This document shows, piece after piece, positions 50,460 through 62,669 of a stretch of 64,000 nucleotides of DNA. Origin of the DNA: Gracilariopsis chorda (Eukaryota; Rhodophyta; Florideophyceae; Gracilariales; Gracilariaceae); assembly GCA_003194525.1 (NCBI GenBank), contig NBIV01000041.1, forward strand, positions 62,001-126,000, in the 5' to 3' direction. Position 1 is the stretch's first letter. Each line of letters starts with the position of its first letter. The position numbers and the translations under genes are program-made. The notes under the pieces are model-generated. The model was not told where the DNA came from. It did not search any database and saw only the letters and a program-made list of their open reading frames with translations.

Positions 50460-53049
50460 TGTCCATCGAGGCGTAAAATCTACGGGTGACGCAGATAAGG
50501 TGGCTAGTAAAACTGCTTCACAGGTCTCCTACTCGGGGAGGGATGGTTCTTTTACTTCTTGAACTTTCGTCGCTACTGGCAGGAGATGCTATCCTGGACC
50601 TTCTAAAGTCCAGACCCCTGGCTTCTAGTAAGAATCTCTCGGTGAGATACGATTGCAACTGCCTGCACAGATTCTGTGCAATCCAGAACGAGGGTGCGTA
50701 TAAATTACGGGATGTACAGGATGTACAGGATAGGTTATTAACAGGAGGATATGTGTTCACCAGATTACCTCCTCTGATCCCTTTCGGTTACTTGCTCGGC
50801 AAGCGTGCTCTGATTCGCTTGTTGATCTGTCGTTGGAGTCCGAGCTGAAGGATGAGACACTCTATCACTGACGGTTTGCAGCCACACCCCAGCTGAGCCA
50901 GTTATCTAGTACACCTATTCGCCGCTGGTTTAGTTCAAAGTTCCTTTTGGTTCACTTTTGATACGCAGCTTGCAGATTTCTTTGATAGACCAGTTGCCAC
51001 CTTCCATGCGTGGGTAAAGGCGGCAGTGGCCCTATTCGGGACCTAGTATCTCGTCTTGCAGTCAATGTTCCTAGTGGGGTAGGGACAAGTGAGGCATTGT
51101 GTACAGGACTTTGATATGTTGCGCACTGGAAGTGAACTTCCGTGATAGGCCGAGGGTGTTACCGGTGAGGCAGCGAAGAGAGAGATTGGGGGGAGGGGGT
51201 CCAAAGGCGCAAGCCACGTCGGGGGTGTTCAATGCCAGACGCCAGTGTCCACGAAGGGAGGGGTCAAAGGCGGAAGCCAGAGTCCAGTGATCGTATATCT
51301 GGAACCAACTAAAGCGCAAATACAGCACTGGTATTGTAGAGGCAGTCTAGGGGAAGACAAAACGCAAGAGAAGGGCGGAAGTTGCTGTCCAGTGTTGCAG
51401 TAGCAGCCCATGGAGAAGAAAAACTGATCCAGAGGTGGAAGCTCATGCTAGATCTGCGTAAAGGTGGCGCGAAAAAAAGGCGCACGCTTCCAGTGGTGTG
51501 AAAGACCCAGCGCGAGGAGAGGGGAAACGCGAGCCAAAAGAAAAACCCCGGTGTTCAGTTTGATTTCAAGTGCAACCAGCTGGCGCTGAGAAAAAACAGC
51601 GTTTAAAGTAAGATAGTCGCGCTGGCTAGAGGGAACACAAAACCAGCACCGAGAAAGGCAGAAGCAGAGAAAAAGCCGCGAAGGGTGCTGATGGCTAGAC
51701 AGAGTGCGCAAGGCGTTCTCAAGGCGTGGCTGGATAAGCCGGTCATTCCTAGATCAGACAGACGAGCTTCTTTGCGCTCGTAAGTTGGGTTGTGTTAAGC
51801 AGTGTCTGCTGAAACACCCCTAGAACTGTCAAATTGCTAGCTTGTACTATTGCTGCAGCGACTGCTGTCTGCTTGTGGATACAATTATCGATGTCGTATA
51901 TTCTATAATCGCTGTCAGGCCTTTCGTATGCATGCAGCGACTCTACCATGTAGCGCTTGTCACTTTGTCAGCCTCCTTCTCCCTGGAGAGAGTGAGAACG
52001 GTCACCCTATATATTCAGTATCTATAAATCTAGTGTGTCCACCCTGTGGCTCGCTCTAATGAGCGACCACAGTCAGTCCACTCACATGGGTGATGTACGT
52101 ACAATGTCATGCGCTCTGGCTGAAACTACCCGATGGGCTTGAGACCAATTAGGGATGGAGCTAGGGACGCACCTGGAACCCTTTAATTGGAAGGGGAGGT
52201 TCTTGGATCGTTACATTCTGGAATTGAGGTTCTTCCCCATTTGTTACAAAGAGAGAGGGGATCTAGCTGGTTATGACCACGCATCTCACAGTGCGTAGAT
52301 TTTCCGTTTGCCATTTCCCGGACAATGGACAAGATATATTCTTTTCCATGTCCATGTGCAGAAAGGGCTTAACATCTACATTGATTATACATGTACCGCT
52401 CAAACCCTGCTTCATACCCATCTGCTCGTATGCAAGAATGTCCACCGACTAGATCTCGTCAAGCGAACTATTCTCGCGTGATCTTTTGCAAGTCCTTGAA
52501 TAATGCACGTGGTGTATGGATGACACATCGTTGAAGAATGAAAGCGGATGTGAGAACAGAGATTTGGATAGCAATATATTCTATTGTGTCTATCACCTGT
52601 TGGTGTCGGACCGGCAAGAAATGCGTGTGCTTGCAGAAACTCTACGGGAGCAACGGCTGCGAGTCCTGCGCGTGACGAGAGCAAATTCCATCTGAAACCC
52701 TCATTCTTGCTCTGAAATCGAAGCATTAGTAGAATCGGTGGTAGGGCTCGAGCTTATCTTTTTCGTCTTTTGTGAGCTGAATGGCACCAAGAAAAGAATA
52801 GAAAAGATAGTCCTTCTCAACTTCATGTGATATACGTGATGGACACAGAAGAAGCAAACTGCAATAGCTGTGCATCGTGGAAATGGATAAGTGGAAAAAA
52901 AGTTCCAACAATATGAATGGATTGAAGGATGCGATGAGTTTGACGTCGGGTTATTTGATGAGGAGTTGTTTCGTGAAGCAAGAACTCATGAAGACAAGTG
53001 GTAAAATCTGCTGGATCCATGGTACCTGGTCGAGTCGTATTAAACCTTA
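50460..53049. other. No recognisable gene
   Basis: About 2.6 kb of short frames. 51150-51700 is purine-rich with loose repeats of GGCGGAAGCCAG-like words, perhaps a decayed satellite or LTR. 51960-52030 has a TATA-like TATATATTCAGTATCTATAAA stretch (two words separated by a few bases). Confidence 0.4.
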
Positions 53050-53679
53050 ATGCAGTGGATGATAAGTGAGCTGGAAGCGAAAGGCTTTCGAATTGTGTCC
53101 AGATTTTGCAAGGAAACAGTTAGATGTGACAAAGGATATTTCATGCAATACGAAATAAGTGGTAGAGGACACGGTCGAACACTCAAGCCCCAGAGGGAGA
53201 GTGAAAGTATCTACATCAAATTCACACTACATCAGCTTTGAGGAACGCAGAGAACTGCCGCAATTGGGCATGTAATAGGAGATATTGCTGTAGAGGTCAT
53301 CGAGATGAATAACCAACTGGCAGTCGTGCTGCTTGGGGACGCAGGGGAATTGGATCTAGAGACGGTGCATGAGGAAGTTGTTATTAAGACGCTAATAGTA
53401 ATGCAAAGAAGTTCTGAAAATGGACTAGACGAGCTAATTGAGGCGGTTTTAGAAGTTCGAGATGGAAAATGGCTGAAAGAGAATGTTGATCGAACCCCAA
53501 ACCATTCAGCATGCACAAGATATCGCAATGAGTGGGACGTAGAAGATAAGGTGGAGTACTTGCGGTCGAAAGTAAAATTAACTCAGGCAGCAGGGCGAAA
53601 CTTGGCACTAATTGAGGGTTCAAAAACTCTTGTACACGGGGGTTTACGCTTGTATAGTATCCCTCATGCCATTATTTGA
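53050..53679 (+). pseudogene. Unrecognised ORF with one in-frame TGA
   Basis: One frame of 210 codons from ATG 53050, broken only by TGA at 53239-53241. The part after it (GDIAVEVIEMNNQLAVVLLG, LETVHEEVVIKTLIVMQRSS) is helix-rich and looks coding. No family recognised. Confidence 0.3.
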
Positions 53680-54923
53680 GGATCAATATAGTGATCCCAA
53701 TGTTTGGGAGCGCAATAGTTGGGCGAACAGCAATATTTCAAAATCTCAAAGATAAAGAGGCATTAAAGATGTTTATCCGCTTTCATAAATGAAGTTTTAC
53801 GGCAGGATATGCAATGAAAAGCGCACAGCAAGCTTTCAAAGTTCAACCACTAGACATCTTTTCCAAGTCCTCAAAAAGATGTTTTGATCACACTAATGAT
53901 CAAGAACGGCACCGTCTAGACACTCGCAGCACTAAATATGCAGTGACTTGAACACTTTAACACATATATTAAACAGTCACAATTTGTTTACTCTCGAAGC
54001 TGTGTTTGCCTTAAACTTACATCAGCTGCAGTGATAAAGCTTGCAATGTCATGAGCTGGCGGCTGCTCTACCATTATTTCCAACGGTGGCTTTGAGGTGC
54101 GTCGTTGAACCACTATCTCCTCTGTTTGCGTTATTGGCACATTTTTTGACTTATTAGTTTCCACTAACTCTCTTTCTGCCACTTCGTTAATACCATCAAA
54201 GTTTTTTTCCATGGTAGAATTGGGAACAAGACTTGGCGTAGTTCTCAGCTTCAAAACCTTGGAAGAAGGCCATAAACTCCAACAACTGTTTTTTAGGTCC
54301 TGGGTATGTTCTTATACACAACTGGACGTTGCAAATAGGACAGAAAGAGGAAGAGCGATGGACTTTCCATTAGAATTTGTGTTGGCAGCAAATCACGCAA
54401 TACAACATTCCTCCTTGCCTCGGAACATCACCGGAAAACCCCAAGCGATCCTTTACACCATCTGAACTATTGAAAAACACCATTCGTTTTCTTTCCCGTG
54501 CCTATGGAATAGCAATAAGGCATGCAGCTTCTCTTTTGGGAAGCGGTTCGTTGTCGGTAACGCCTTCTTGCCCTTCTTTAACCGCCAATGAATCAGCATA
54601 GCATAAAATCTGTTTTGACAAATCATACATAAAAACGGAAGTAGCCTGAACCTTGTTCCAAAAATATTCTGAACTTTTCAATGTACTTAAAAAGCTCTCC
54701 AGAGTGCAACAAATCTTTCCGTTCAACCATCCGCCAGGCAAAGAAGGCGTTTATGGCATTCGTTTTGAGATTCTGCGACACTATCGTCAGTTCCCACTTC
54801 AAAGGGTAGTAGAGCAGTACAGAATTGCACTCTGCTGCGTGGATCCATCCACTCCCACCTTTATTTTAGAGTAAAAAGACTGCAAGGCATGCTTAAAGAT
54901 TTTGAGCAGCATAAATGCACCAT
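53680..54923. other. Decayed DNA downstream of the transposase pseudogene
   Basis: Two minus-strand frames (54741-54502 and 54254-53988) may be the C-terminal end of the gene at 54924-57313, but I cannot link them to a domain. Confidence 0.3.
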
Positions 54924-57313
54924 TTACCGTGACATGCCCATCGACGATGCGCAAAAAATCCAGCCTTGTCGTAATTGTAGAGTGCAGGGAAGTAGAAGAA
55001 AGGGCGGAGTAACTGCATCTTCTTTGTACGCCCAGGCAACAAGAAATGCAGCTAAAAACTTAATAGTCTCATAGCAATTCATTTGAACCCCGGTAGGACA
55101 CATAATCACAACAATGTTTTGAATACCACTCCCGGCGGCGGCAAGGTAAACAGCACAAATGAGGCCAAGCACCAAATGCTGGTGGAAAATCTGAGCGATG
55201 TGCTCTTTGGGAACGTAGGTCTTAAAATGGGCATCAAGCTCGCACTGTATCGGTTCCGATGTCAATAACGTGACGCTCTGACCAAGCAACGATGCAGCCA
55301 CAAACATCTTGATTTCAACTGTCGCAAATACAAAAGTATTATCTGAACTATGGAATGGACCGGCATCAGAACAAACAGCGGAACTTAAACGTTGCAAAGT
55401 AGCCTCCTTCAGGAGCGCTATGACGTCCAGAGAGCAGGCGAGGTAGGGGACGTCTTTCCGAGACAACAAACCAGCCTCGAAAACGTGTTCCATATATGGA
55501 AGGGCATGCAATGCGGCTAGCACTGCGTCTCGTTCACTCCACCGCGCATCATAGCCTTTGTATACCCCTTAGATGAAATCCATCCGTCATAAAAAACCTT
55601 AAACCAATCTTCCAAAGTCTTCTCTTGACGCAAACCAACAATCCCCAGCGCAGACTGTGCCGTCTCACTGCTAAGCAGCATCAAGCCAGCGTTATTGCCC
55701 GTCACCCTAAATTGACGGAGCACAAACCAATCTGCACATCTCTGTCAGACGGTGAGAGGCACGCACGTACGTCCCATCACCTGTTCCACATTTTTCTTCA
55801 GATCCGAGACTTGGTCTTCTTCAATGCTTCGTTGAGTATAAAGAGCGTTGTTAAGCGAATAGTTTGGCTTTGAAACAGCTATCCATGTGTTCAAAAGTTC
55901 TCGTAAGGACGTGGGAACAGTGTACACAAACGCCAGACCCTTTGCAAAGTTCTCCGTTCCCTGTTCGCGAGTAGCCACTGCAGTAATTTTCTTCTGCCCA
56001 ACAGCTGATGCACCTGAGGATCTAACATTTTTCGTCACGAAAAAGGCTTCATGTCCAAGCTGTGGGTTGTAGTCGACGACAAAACTTCACCTTCTGTCCA
56101 ACGGAACTTTGAAAGCAATGCCACCATCCCTGTTTCGCTTGCATCCGCAGCGATAACATTCTTAATCGCCTCGCCCATTGCCAGACCTTCCTCAGTATGA
56201 CCCCTGCTGGGGTTGAGGTACCAAGAGGCAACAAATGAACGAACGCGGAGCAGGTGGCCGGGCATTACAAATACTGAGCTGAACTCGAATTTGGTCAACA
56301 GCTCCATAGAAGACGGCTTGCCGTAGCCTCTGTCCGCAATGACTATGAAAATGCTGGTGCCACCCTCTACACGACACTTCGTTTGCACTTCAAACAAGAG
56401 ACAAACCGAATCCAGCTGAGATTCTCCTCGAAGTCTAAAACGCAAGGCGAGCACAATCCTAAAAAATGTATCCCCCACAGCATCCGCAGGGTGTCCCTCT
56501 TTGTCCGCTTTCCTCGCGCTCAGCATCTTCACTTAATTTTCATTTGCATGGATGCCGTATACATAGTCATCTAAAGTAGCAAGGAGATGGAACGGAACGA
56601 AGAACACTTTCTTCGTGTCTCTAAAAGATATCTGCTCGAATTCCCCAAGCTGTTGCTTGCGTCTGGTCTCGCTGCGAGTTCCATTCCATCTGCACATCCT
56701 GGCCACGGCTCGCAGCGAAAAGTGCAAGGATGTTACTCGCAATAAACCGAATTCTCTCTTGAGAGGGTGTGGAACTACCAGACTGTCGGAGTACATCAAT
56801 GGTCTTGCCAAAGCCAAACCCAGTTGTGTGTGACAACAGTAGTACTACGGCGTAGCGGTACCGTTCAAAAATCTTGGTGTCGTCAATACAAAGCGTCCAC
56901 AGCCAGATGAGTTCATTGAGCCACCCTTACAGCTGTAGCAGAACATGATTCGTGAACAAAATAACAAACCTACCCCTTTTCGGTACAATGTCTCGAACGA
57001 CCCACTCTAGTTTTCTTTTTCCAACCGCTCCTTTGCAAAAAAGTCTTGCGCGCTCTTGTAGAACTTTCCGAGCGAGCAATTGCTCCAGATTCAAGGAGAC
57101 ACATCTAGAAAAATTATGATTCCATCCCTCACTAGGGTCGTCTCGGTTTTCACGAGCCGTACCACCAGCACTCGTGCCTGGACCTCGTCCTTGTGTTCTG
57201 CCACGGCCACTTCTCCTAGAACGTCGACTTCCCCTACCCCTTCCTCTCACTGTTGCACGGGCAAGGCGCACACTAGAGTGCGGAAGAAGAGCTCTTCTGT
57301 ACCAAAGTCCCAT
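54924..57313 (-). pseudogene. DDE transposase-YqaJ-like nuclease fusion, broken
   Basis: Minus strand. N-terminal Arg/Gly-rich part (57313-57180); then LDDYVYGIHANEN, an in-frame TAA, KMLSARKADKEGH, and VIADRGYGKPSSMELL, the two Asp contexts (DDxxxG and DRGYG) of a DDE family I recall from oomycetes and algae. After frameshifts, VTKNVRSSGAS, then WFVLRQFRVTGNNAG, GGVNETQ, YLACSLDVIAL and FATVEIKMFV: the order R-x-T, G-x-x-E, D and E-x-K expected of YqaJ/lambda-exonuclease PD-(D/E)XK nucleases. At least four frame changes. The DDE part is more certain than the nuclease part. Confidence 0.5.
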
Positions 57314-58585
57314 AACTAGTCTTTTCCACTGCTATTCTCAAATTTCTAAACACGTTTGTGTAGCGAGTTACTGGATTTTGTCCTGATCAATTATCTGAAC
57401 ATTTATTCTGAAACCTGTGAAGGTACGCGTGTGACTAGCCACCCACAGCGTAGAATCGTATGCCAAACTTGACAGGCTTACTTTTCATATAAGACCTTTC
57501 AGAAGTACGTCGTTTACAAAGTATGGTATTTTTATCAATAGAGATAACGCTAACGGGAACTGCTAATGTTGCTACGTTTCGCAGAAGTTGTTCCAGAATA
57601 TTTTAGCTGTGCTACAAAGGGTGTAACACAGCTATGAATGGATTGTATGTTGTATATAACTGCAGCGCGGTACGAATATTGAAAAATGTATCTCGGCTCA
57701 TTGTCTTCTGAAAGAATAAAATGCCAACTACTCCTCATTTGTTTCAATATTCCAAAAGTTAGTTCACTCGTTAGACCCATGTAGCCAACTCTAGGCCCAG
57801 ATACGCTTTTAACTAGTATATGCGAAGGGGTTTGTGGCGGTTTCATCTTCGGAGCAACGTTTTACTAGTCCAAGAACGTACACAATTTAGATAAGATTTA
57901 TTCAGGAGAAGATAGAATAGACAGAGTTCTTGTTTCTGTGCGTACGTTTGGCGGACAATCTTACGCTTCAGCAGGTACAAACCACTTTAAGTAGTCAAAT
58001 TGGCGTGGTAAGAGTTGTTTTTGCACATTTCTCGTTTTTCAATTGCACCTAATGCTTTTAATACAACTTCTTTTTCGTCGCATTTATCATAGTACTCACC
58101 AATGGCATTGGCAGAACTACATTCTTTATTTTTGGTTAGCGCATCGCTTTCAGGGGCGACATTATTCGAAGGAAAGACGGACAGAGAATCGTTCATTTTG
58201 AGTCAACACCAGAAGCCCAATATGAACGAAATGTCTGCCACGAGTGCTGCAAAGATGGCAATGACTATTGGCGGGTTCAAAAGAGTTTTGAAAAGCAATT
58301 GGTGGACTTGGTGAAGTCTACCCGATTGCACATTCTATCGCACCTCAGGCCACTACGGCATGAAGTGCAAACGCGTGGTAATAGCGCATGGTAGACAGGG
58401 CAGATGAAAGAAGCACTGAATAGGTGGCTGAAAAGGTCGCAACACAGAAGCTGTCATGTGAAATGCAACCAATTATTCAGCTTTGCGTTATGTATACCAG
58501 GATAGACATAAGGAAATCAAGTACTTGTCGCGTTCGCATGTGGCTGTTGTTTCAATCGTTTTACTCTTTGTCCAGTCAATTCAAC

Positions 58586-58615
58586 AGCTTATGTCTACCA
58601 CAGTAGACATAAGCT
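58586..58615. repeat. Perfect hairpin, 13-bp arms, 4-nt loop
   Basis: AGCTTATGTCTAC at 58586-58598 and GTAGACATAAGCT at 58603-58615 with loop CACA. No U-run follows. Function unknown. Confidence 0.85.
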
Positions 58616-58760
58616 TTCCGTTTCAAAAGGGTTAAGAGGGGCATTGGTAATCGTACTTGCGATGATGCTAGCCTTTTGTGTCTTGTCAGAATAGTTAGTG
58701 ACACGCATATTTTGAATCCGACACTTGAGTACTTCGAGCACCAGTCTCAAGTGGTGCCGA

Positions 58761-58804
58761 TCGAACACAACTACCATGTAAGTGGTAGTTGAAGATGTGT
58801 TCGA
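58761..58804. repeat. Two-part hairpin
   Basis: Outer arms TCGAACACA (58761-58769) and TGTGTTCGA (58796-58804), inner arms CAACTACCA and TGGTAGTTG, with a small bulge. Lies in otherwise unassigned sequence. Confidence 0.7.
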
Positions 58805-59042
58805 CTCAGTGAAGGCACTGGAACACAATGCACAGTACAATACTCGTACTTGGCTCAAGGGCACATGAACGGGTACTATGTGCTGCGCCTTAGGAAGAAG
58901 GTATGGAACAATTCCCCCGAACACAACTATTCAACACGCAACATGCATGGTTATCAGTCGTTGGCTCAAAGCACTGCAAAGAACATAATTATGGGTGCAG
59001 ATCTCAAGCAGATACGTCGTGTAGCAAGTCTGTAATCAGCAC

Positions 59043-60052
59043 CTAGACCATGCGTTTGTGCTCGAAGAAGTTGCGTATGCGCATTATCTGCACACCAGCG
59101 ACTCCAAGGATAAGAAGGCATTCAACTATAGCCCAAAAAGTGACCCGTCTTCTGTTCTTGTCCGCAGCTGATGAAGCGCAAATAGTTCAAGCGTTAGTAC
59201 TGGTGGCGTAGCCATGAACAACAAACAATGTATGCATGGAAAAAGCGATACGTACTGTCACGGTGATGATGTTCTCTAGCTTTGAAAGCTTCAAGGTCCA
59301 CTCGAGCGGCGCTTACAAGAGAATTGAGCTTCTCTACGCTGTACACCATGTCATTCACGTGCTCTGAGAGGACGAACAATCGGAAAATAGTGATGATACA
59401 CAACATCGTTAGAAAGCCGGACGCAAGGCCTACATGCGTGCGCATCAACATAGGCAGACGTGCGTGTCGACGCAAAGTGGTTTCGCGTAAAAGAAATAAC
59501 CTACCTTCCTTAGCAACGTCAGACAATGCAGAGTCTGTTTCGGTATTAATCCAAAACGATACTTCTGTTTCGGTGTACGCATTCTTAAAGCAGAAGCTAT
59601 GCTCACCGTCCTCAGTGGCGACAAACTCGACGCGTCCCTCGCTCTGGGCTTCGAATTTTTGGATCTCGCGACCACTGGGCGCGTTGACATGCAGGTACAC
59701 ATAAGCACCATAACCCCATGATAAAACGTCGAAGAAAGCGAGTACCTTGTTCCCTACCGGAAGAGCATTTTCGATGACGAAGGTCAGCATTCATCTCATG
59801 ATTCTCTACCAGAATAGCTGCGGCTTGGAGGCAGGAACCAGGTCCATAAGATGGGAACAAAGAAAATGTTGATCGAAGCGGCTTTTGCTTGCGTTGTGCT
59901 GCGTTGAAAAAGCTCCACGGCTTACCTTTGTGTGTAATCTCATGGAAACATAGAGTTTCCTTTGGAGAAATCTTAAAGTTAAGAGCGGACGATGGTGTTG
60001 AGCACAGCGAAAGGGCCAAAAGAATCAGAGTAAAGATATGTGATGCCTTCAT
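59043..60052 (-). CDS. p24 family (EMP24/TMED) cargo receptor, four exons
   Basis: COPI/COPII vesicle membrane protein cycling between ER and Golgi. I assemble exons 60052-59926, 59753-59505, 59363-59256 and 59167-59043 (609 nt, 202 residues). Introns of 172, 141 and 88 nt are GT-AG (GTAAGC, GTAGGT, GTACGT donors) with CTAAC/TACTAAC-like branch sites (TACTAAC at 59199-59193 in intron 3). All four joins keep the frame. Signal peptide 1-23 (MKASHIFTLILLALSL...), GOLD domain with C35 and C97 (expected disulfide), coiled coil about 127-160, membrane span about 170-190, tail NFFEHKRMV with the FF and KR sorting signals. ATG 60052 is preferred over an in-frame upstream ATG (60214) because it starts the signal peptide. 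Confidence 0.92.
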
Positions 60053-60762
60053 CGCAAAAGTTTGGAGACGCTCGTTATGGTAAGTCAGCTGAATCAGTGA
60101 AGAACGATAATGATTACGGAGCAAAGTCATGAGAGTTGAAGACGGAGGACTCCTGCCGAATTCGATTGTGTTCACGGTTCGGCTTTGCAGTTCGGTGCGA
60201 ACAACGAAAATCAATCATTCCGAAAAATGAAAAATATTTGGAGTTTGATCCCTTTTTTTCCAAAATGGCTGTGGAGAACGTCCTGCAGCAGACAGAAAAG
60301 GCCTCCGCAGATGAACAATCAGGAGTCGCATCCCAGACGCCTACCCTTTAAATGGTTAATCCTTAGCTGCTATAAAGAGCCTCTTATTAAGAGAGTGTTA
60401 TTCAGATGAGCACTGCGTGCAAAAGTTTGCATGATGCAAAATGCATATCATGGCCTTCGTGTTCGCAGCCGCATCTTCGCATCATGACCATGCTCTTTAT
60501 TTCTGACAAGCGGAATGGTAACCTAAAGTTAATCAGAGAATCCGGAGTAGCGGAAGCCAGTTGTGTATGCTTTCATGGACCACATCAGATGAAGCAGTCA
60601 TTCTTACGCTCATCAAGTTACCATCGCGCCACTTTTAAGGAAGTGAGGGCAACGAGAAAGCTACACCACCTAACCTTTTACAATAAAACGTAGAACATAA
60701 CATAACACGATACATCAATCAGCATGAAAGCGTAACAAACCACACAATTCGCGAACGGGTTG
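60053..60762. other. Intergenic, p24 promoter side
   Basis: 710 bp between two minus-strand genes, holding the 3' end of the DUF3067 transcript and the p24 promoter. No TATA box or poly(A) signal stands out; plus-strand frames here look spurious. Confidence 0.5.
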
Positions 60763-61528
60763 TCAACTAGAGACGTCCTCTTCAAAGACGGCGGTAGTAG
60801 CATCGACGCCAGGAATCGGAATATTAATAGTGATTCCAACAACCGCTACAACACGACAGCGACAAGAAACACAACAAACAAGCGGTTAGTATGCGTAGAT
60901 GGTTGGGTTGCTGGACGGGGTGAATATGATGATGGGAACTCACGTCTCTTCTTGGTGGAAGCAATATAATCACAGAAGTATTCTACGGCGCCCCATTGTC
61001 GCAACAACTGTGCAACGGCCTCACAATGCGAAGCGAATTCCGGCTCATCCATATAAAAGCTCTGCTGTTCAAAGTATCTCCACATAATCTTCGCGACGCA
61101 AACCACAGTTAGAAACCAGCACACTCTGTGAAAGCGTGCCGTCAAACGCAACGCCACGACAACAATAACAAGTGACATACCTGTACATAAACGCGCTCGC
61201 CTCGTTTCTGCGGTTGCACGTCGTATTCAACGCCCCAACGCTGTCGTACAACGCTTCGCAGGGTGTCACCGTCAAAATTGTCAAGGTCTGTAATGGCAGA
61301 TTGATCGTCGCTCGCTCCAAACAATCCTTCAAGTCGAGCGCGCATTTGCTCAACTGTGCTTCTTTCCAGCTGTTTGAAGTCCTCCGCGTCGAAGGGCTGG
61401 TCAGCTGCCGCCCGCGCCGGAGGTCGTCGAAACGTCCTGTCCGGGGTGGTTCGCGCACAGCGGTTAAACTGGTGTGCAGCGCCGGGAAGAAGCGTTCTAG
61501 CAGAGGTGATGGCGAATGCTATCGTCAT
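60763..61528 (-). CDS. DUF3067 protein, probably plastid-targeted, three exons
   Basis: Exons 61528-61181, 61088-60944 and 60845-60763 (576 nt, 191 residues); introns of 92 and 97 nt with GTATGT and GTGAGT donors, branch sites TTCTAAC and TACTAAC, and AG acceptors. Joins restore the family sequence: LRSVVRQRWGVEYDVQ, RVYVQ joined to IMWRYFEQQSF, QLLRQWGAVEYFCDYI, then KKRPVVGITINIPIPG. DUF3067 is known from cyanobacteria and photosynthetic eukaryotes; its role is not established. Residues 1-42 (MTIAFAITSARTLLPGAAHQ...) are basic and hydroxylated with an early Phe, like a red-lineage transit peptide. ATG 61528 is chosen for that reason; an in-frame ATG at 61660 is the alternative. Confidence 0.88.
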
Positions 61529-62669
61529 GTTGAGGCTTCTGCTCTTCGCAGTGGTTGACCGCTTTCGTGGCGAGAAGCTAGCCCGGACGCGCTCACCAGC
61601 TGTGGGAAGGTGCACCAACGGTACAAGGGTACATTGCGAGGGACCAGCGGCACGCCGCAAGAAGAACGACGATCATCGCCAAACAAACGGCAGCACGCGC
61701 AAATGCAGTCATGTGTGGACAGAATCGCGCGCCACGTACAACACGGGAAGGATGAAGCGCGCCACCAGCGCGTGGCAGCAGCACGCCGGAATGCAAAGCA
61801 TCATCCAATCAAAAGGGGTGCAAATCCGCACAGTCCACAACGATTGGCCACAAGCGAAACTCGAGAGATCGCGTACGCCCTCACCGCCCGCAAACAGCAC
61901 AACCAACGTTCCACGGGCGTCTGCCTTTGCGAATCGCAACTTGCGATGCAGCTCCCTCCACAAAAAATCTGTATCATACGCGCCACTTCACACGGGCGGA
62001 AACGCTTCGAGCCTTTAACAGCCACGTGCGCTCGTCGCTTTAAGTCGCTCTTTACGCACGTGCATGGCCCTCTCTGACGGAAGGGTGTGCCCGCTCCGCT
62101 GGAACCATGTGAACTGTTTCGCGCCACAACGCTTGCGCGAAACGCCGTCCACTGTCCGACCTTCACACCGTTTCATCGTGCAACCGGCGTTATCTTGTCT
62201 TGTCATCAACACCTTCTCAGCCCTCCCGCCGATCTGCTCTTTGCATCTCTCGTCTCGCCTCCTCAACATTCCTCCCGATGACGTGAACCATCAAGTCGTA
62301 TCACGCGAAAGAGCCGTGAATCGCAAGTGGATCAACAACTACAGCACACTCCCTCAACGTATGTCATAGTCAACCAGCTGCGTCTAACGCGTCGGAGCTT
62401 TACAATTTTATCACACTTGTCAACACCCTGATGACAACAAACATGAAGACAGAGAGCGACAGAAAAATGGAAAGGGAAAAAGAAAAACCACAAACTCTGT
62501 CAGCTCCGCACGCCAGCCAGCCTCGCGTCGATTATCATGCACACATTCGAGCACAAATCACTGTATCAAGCTAATGTGTATGTGCGTGTGTGGAATCCCC
62601 CCCCCCCCCCCCCCAAGTTGAAACTTATGGTGCTTTCCGTTAGCTGCTCAAAGTTATACAACTCACGAA
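61529..62669. other. Intergenic, GC-rich, with a C18 run
   Basis: Upstream region of the DUF3067 gene and 3' flank of the next gene. Overlapping frames on both strands are long because of GC content, but none has recognisable content. 62597-62614 is an uninterrupted run of 18 C. Confidence 0.5.

Larger units (their letters stand above)
57314..59042. other. No clear gene; hairpins
   Basis: Minus-strand frames at 57846-57550, 58196-57987 and 58924-58595 have no secure assignment; a VVVFDRHHLRLVLEVL stretch vaguely recalls a piggyBac-type Asp context. Two hairpins lie at 58586-58615 and 58761-58804. Confidence 0.35.

Noticed and set aside
58595..58924. piggyBac-type transposase segment (VVVFDRHH context)
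   Set aside because: Only one short Asp-containing stretch resembles the family; no second motif, TTAA ends or continuous frame supports it.
60214..60214. Upstream in-frame ATG for the p24 gene
   Set aside because: It would put 54 non-hydrophobic residues before the signal peptide that starts at 60052.
61356..62077. Plus-strand frames of 155-220 codons
   Set aside because: They are antisense to, or upstream of, the well-supported DUF3067 gene and reflect GC-rich sequence.
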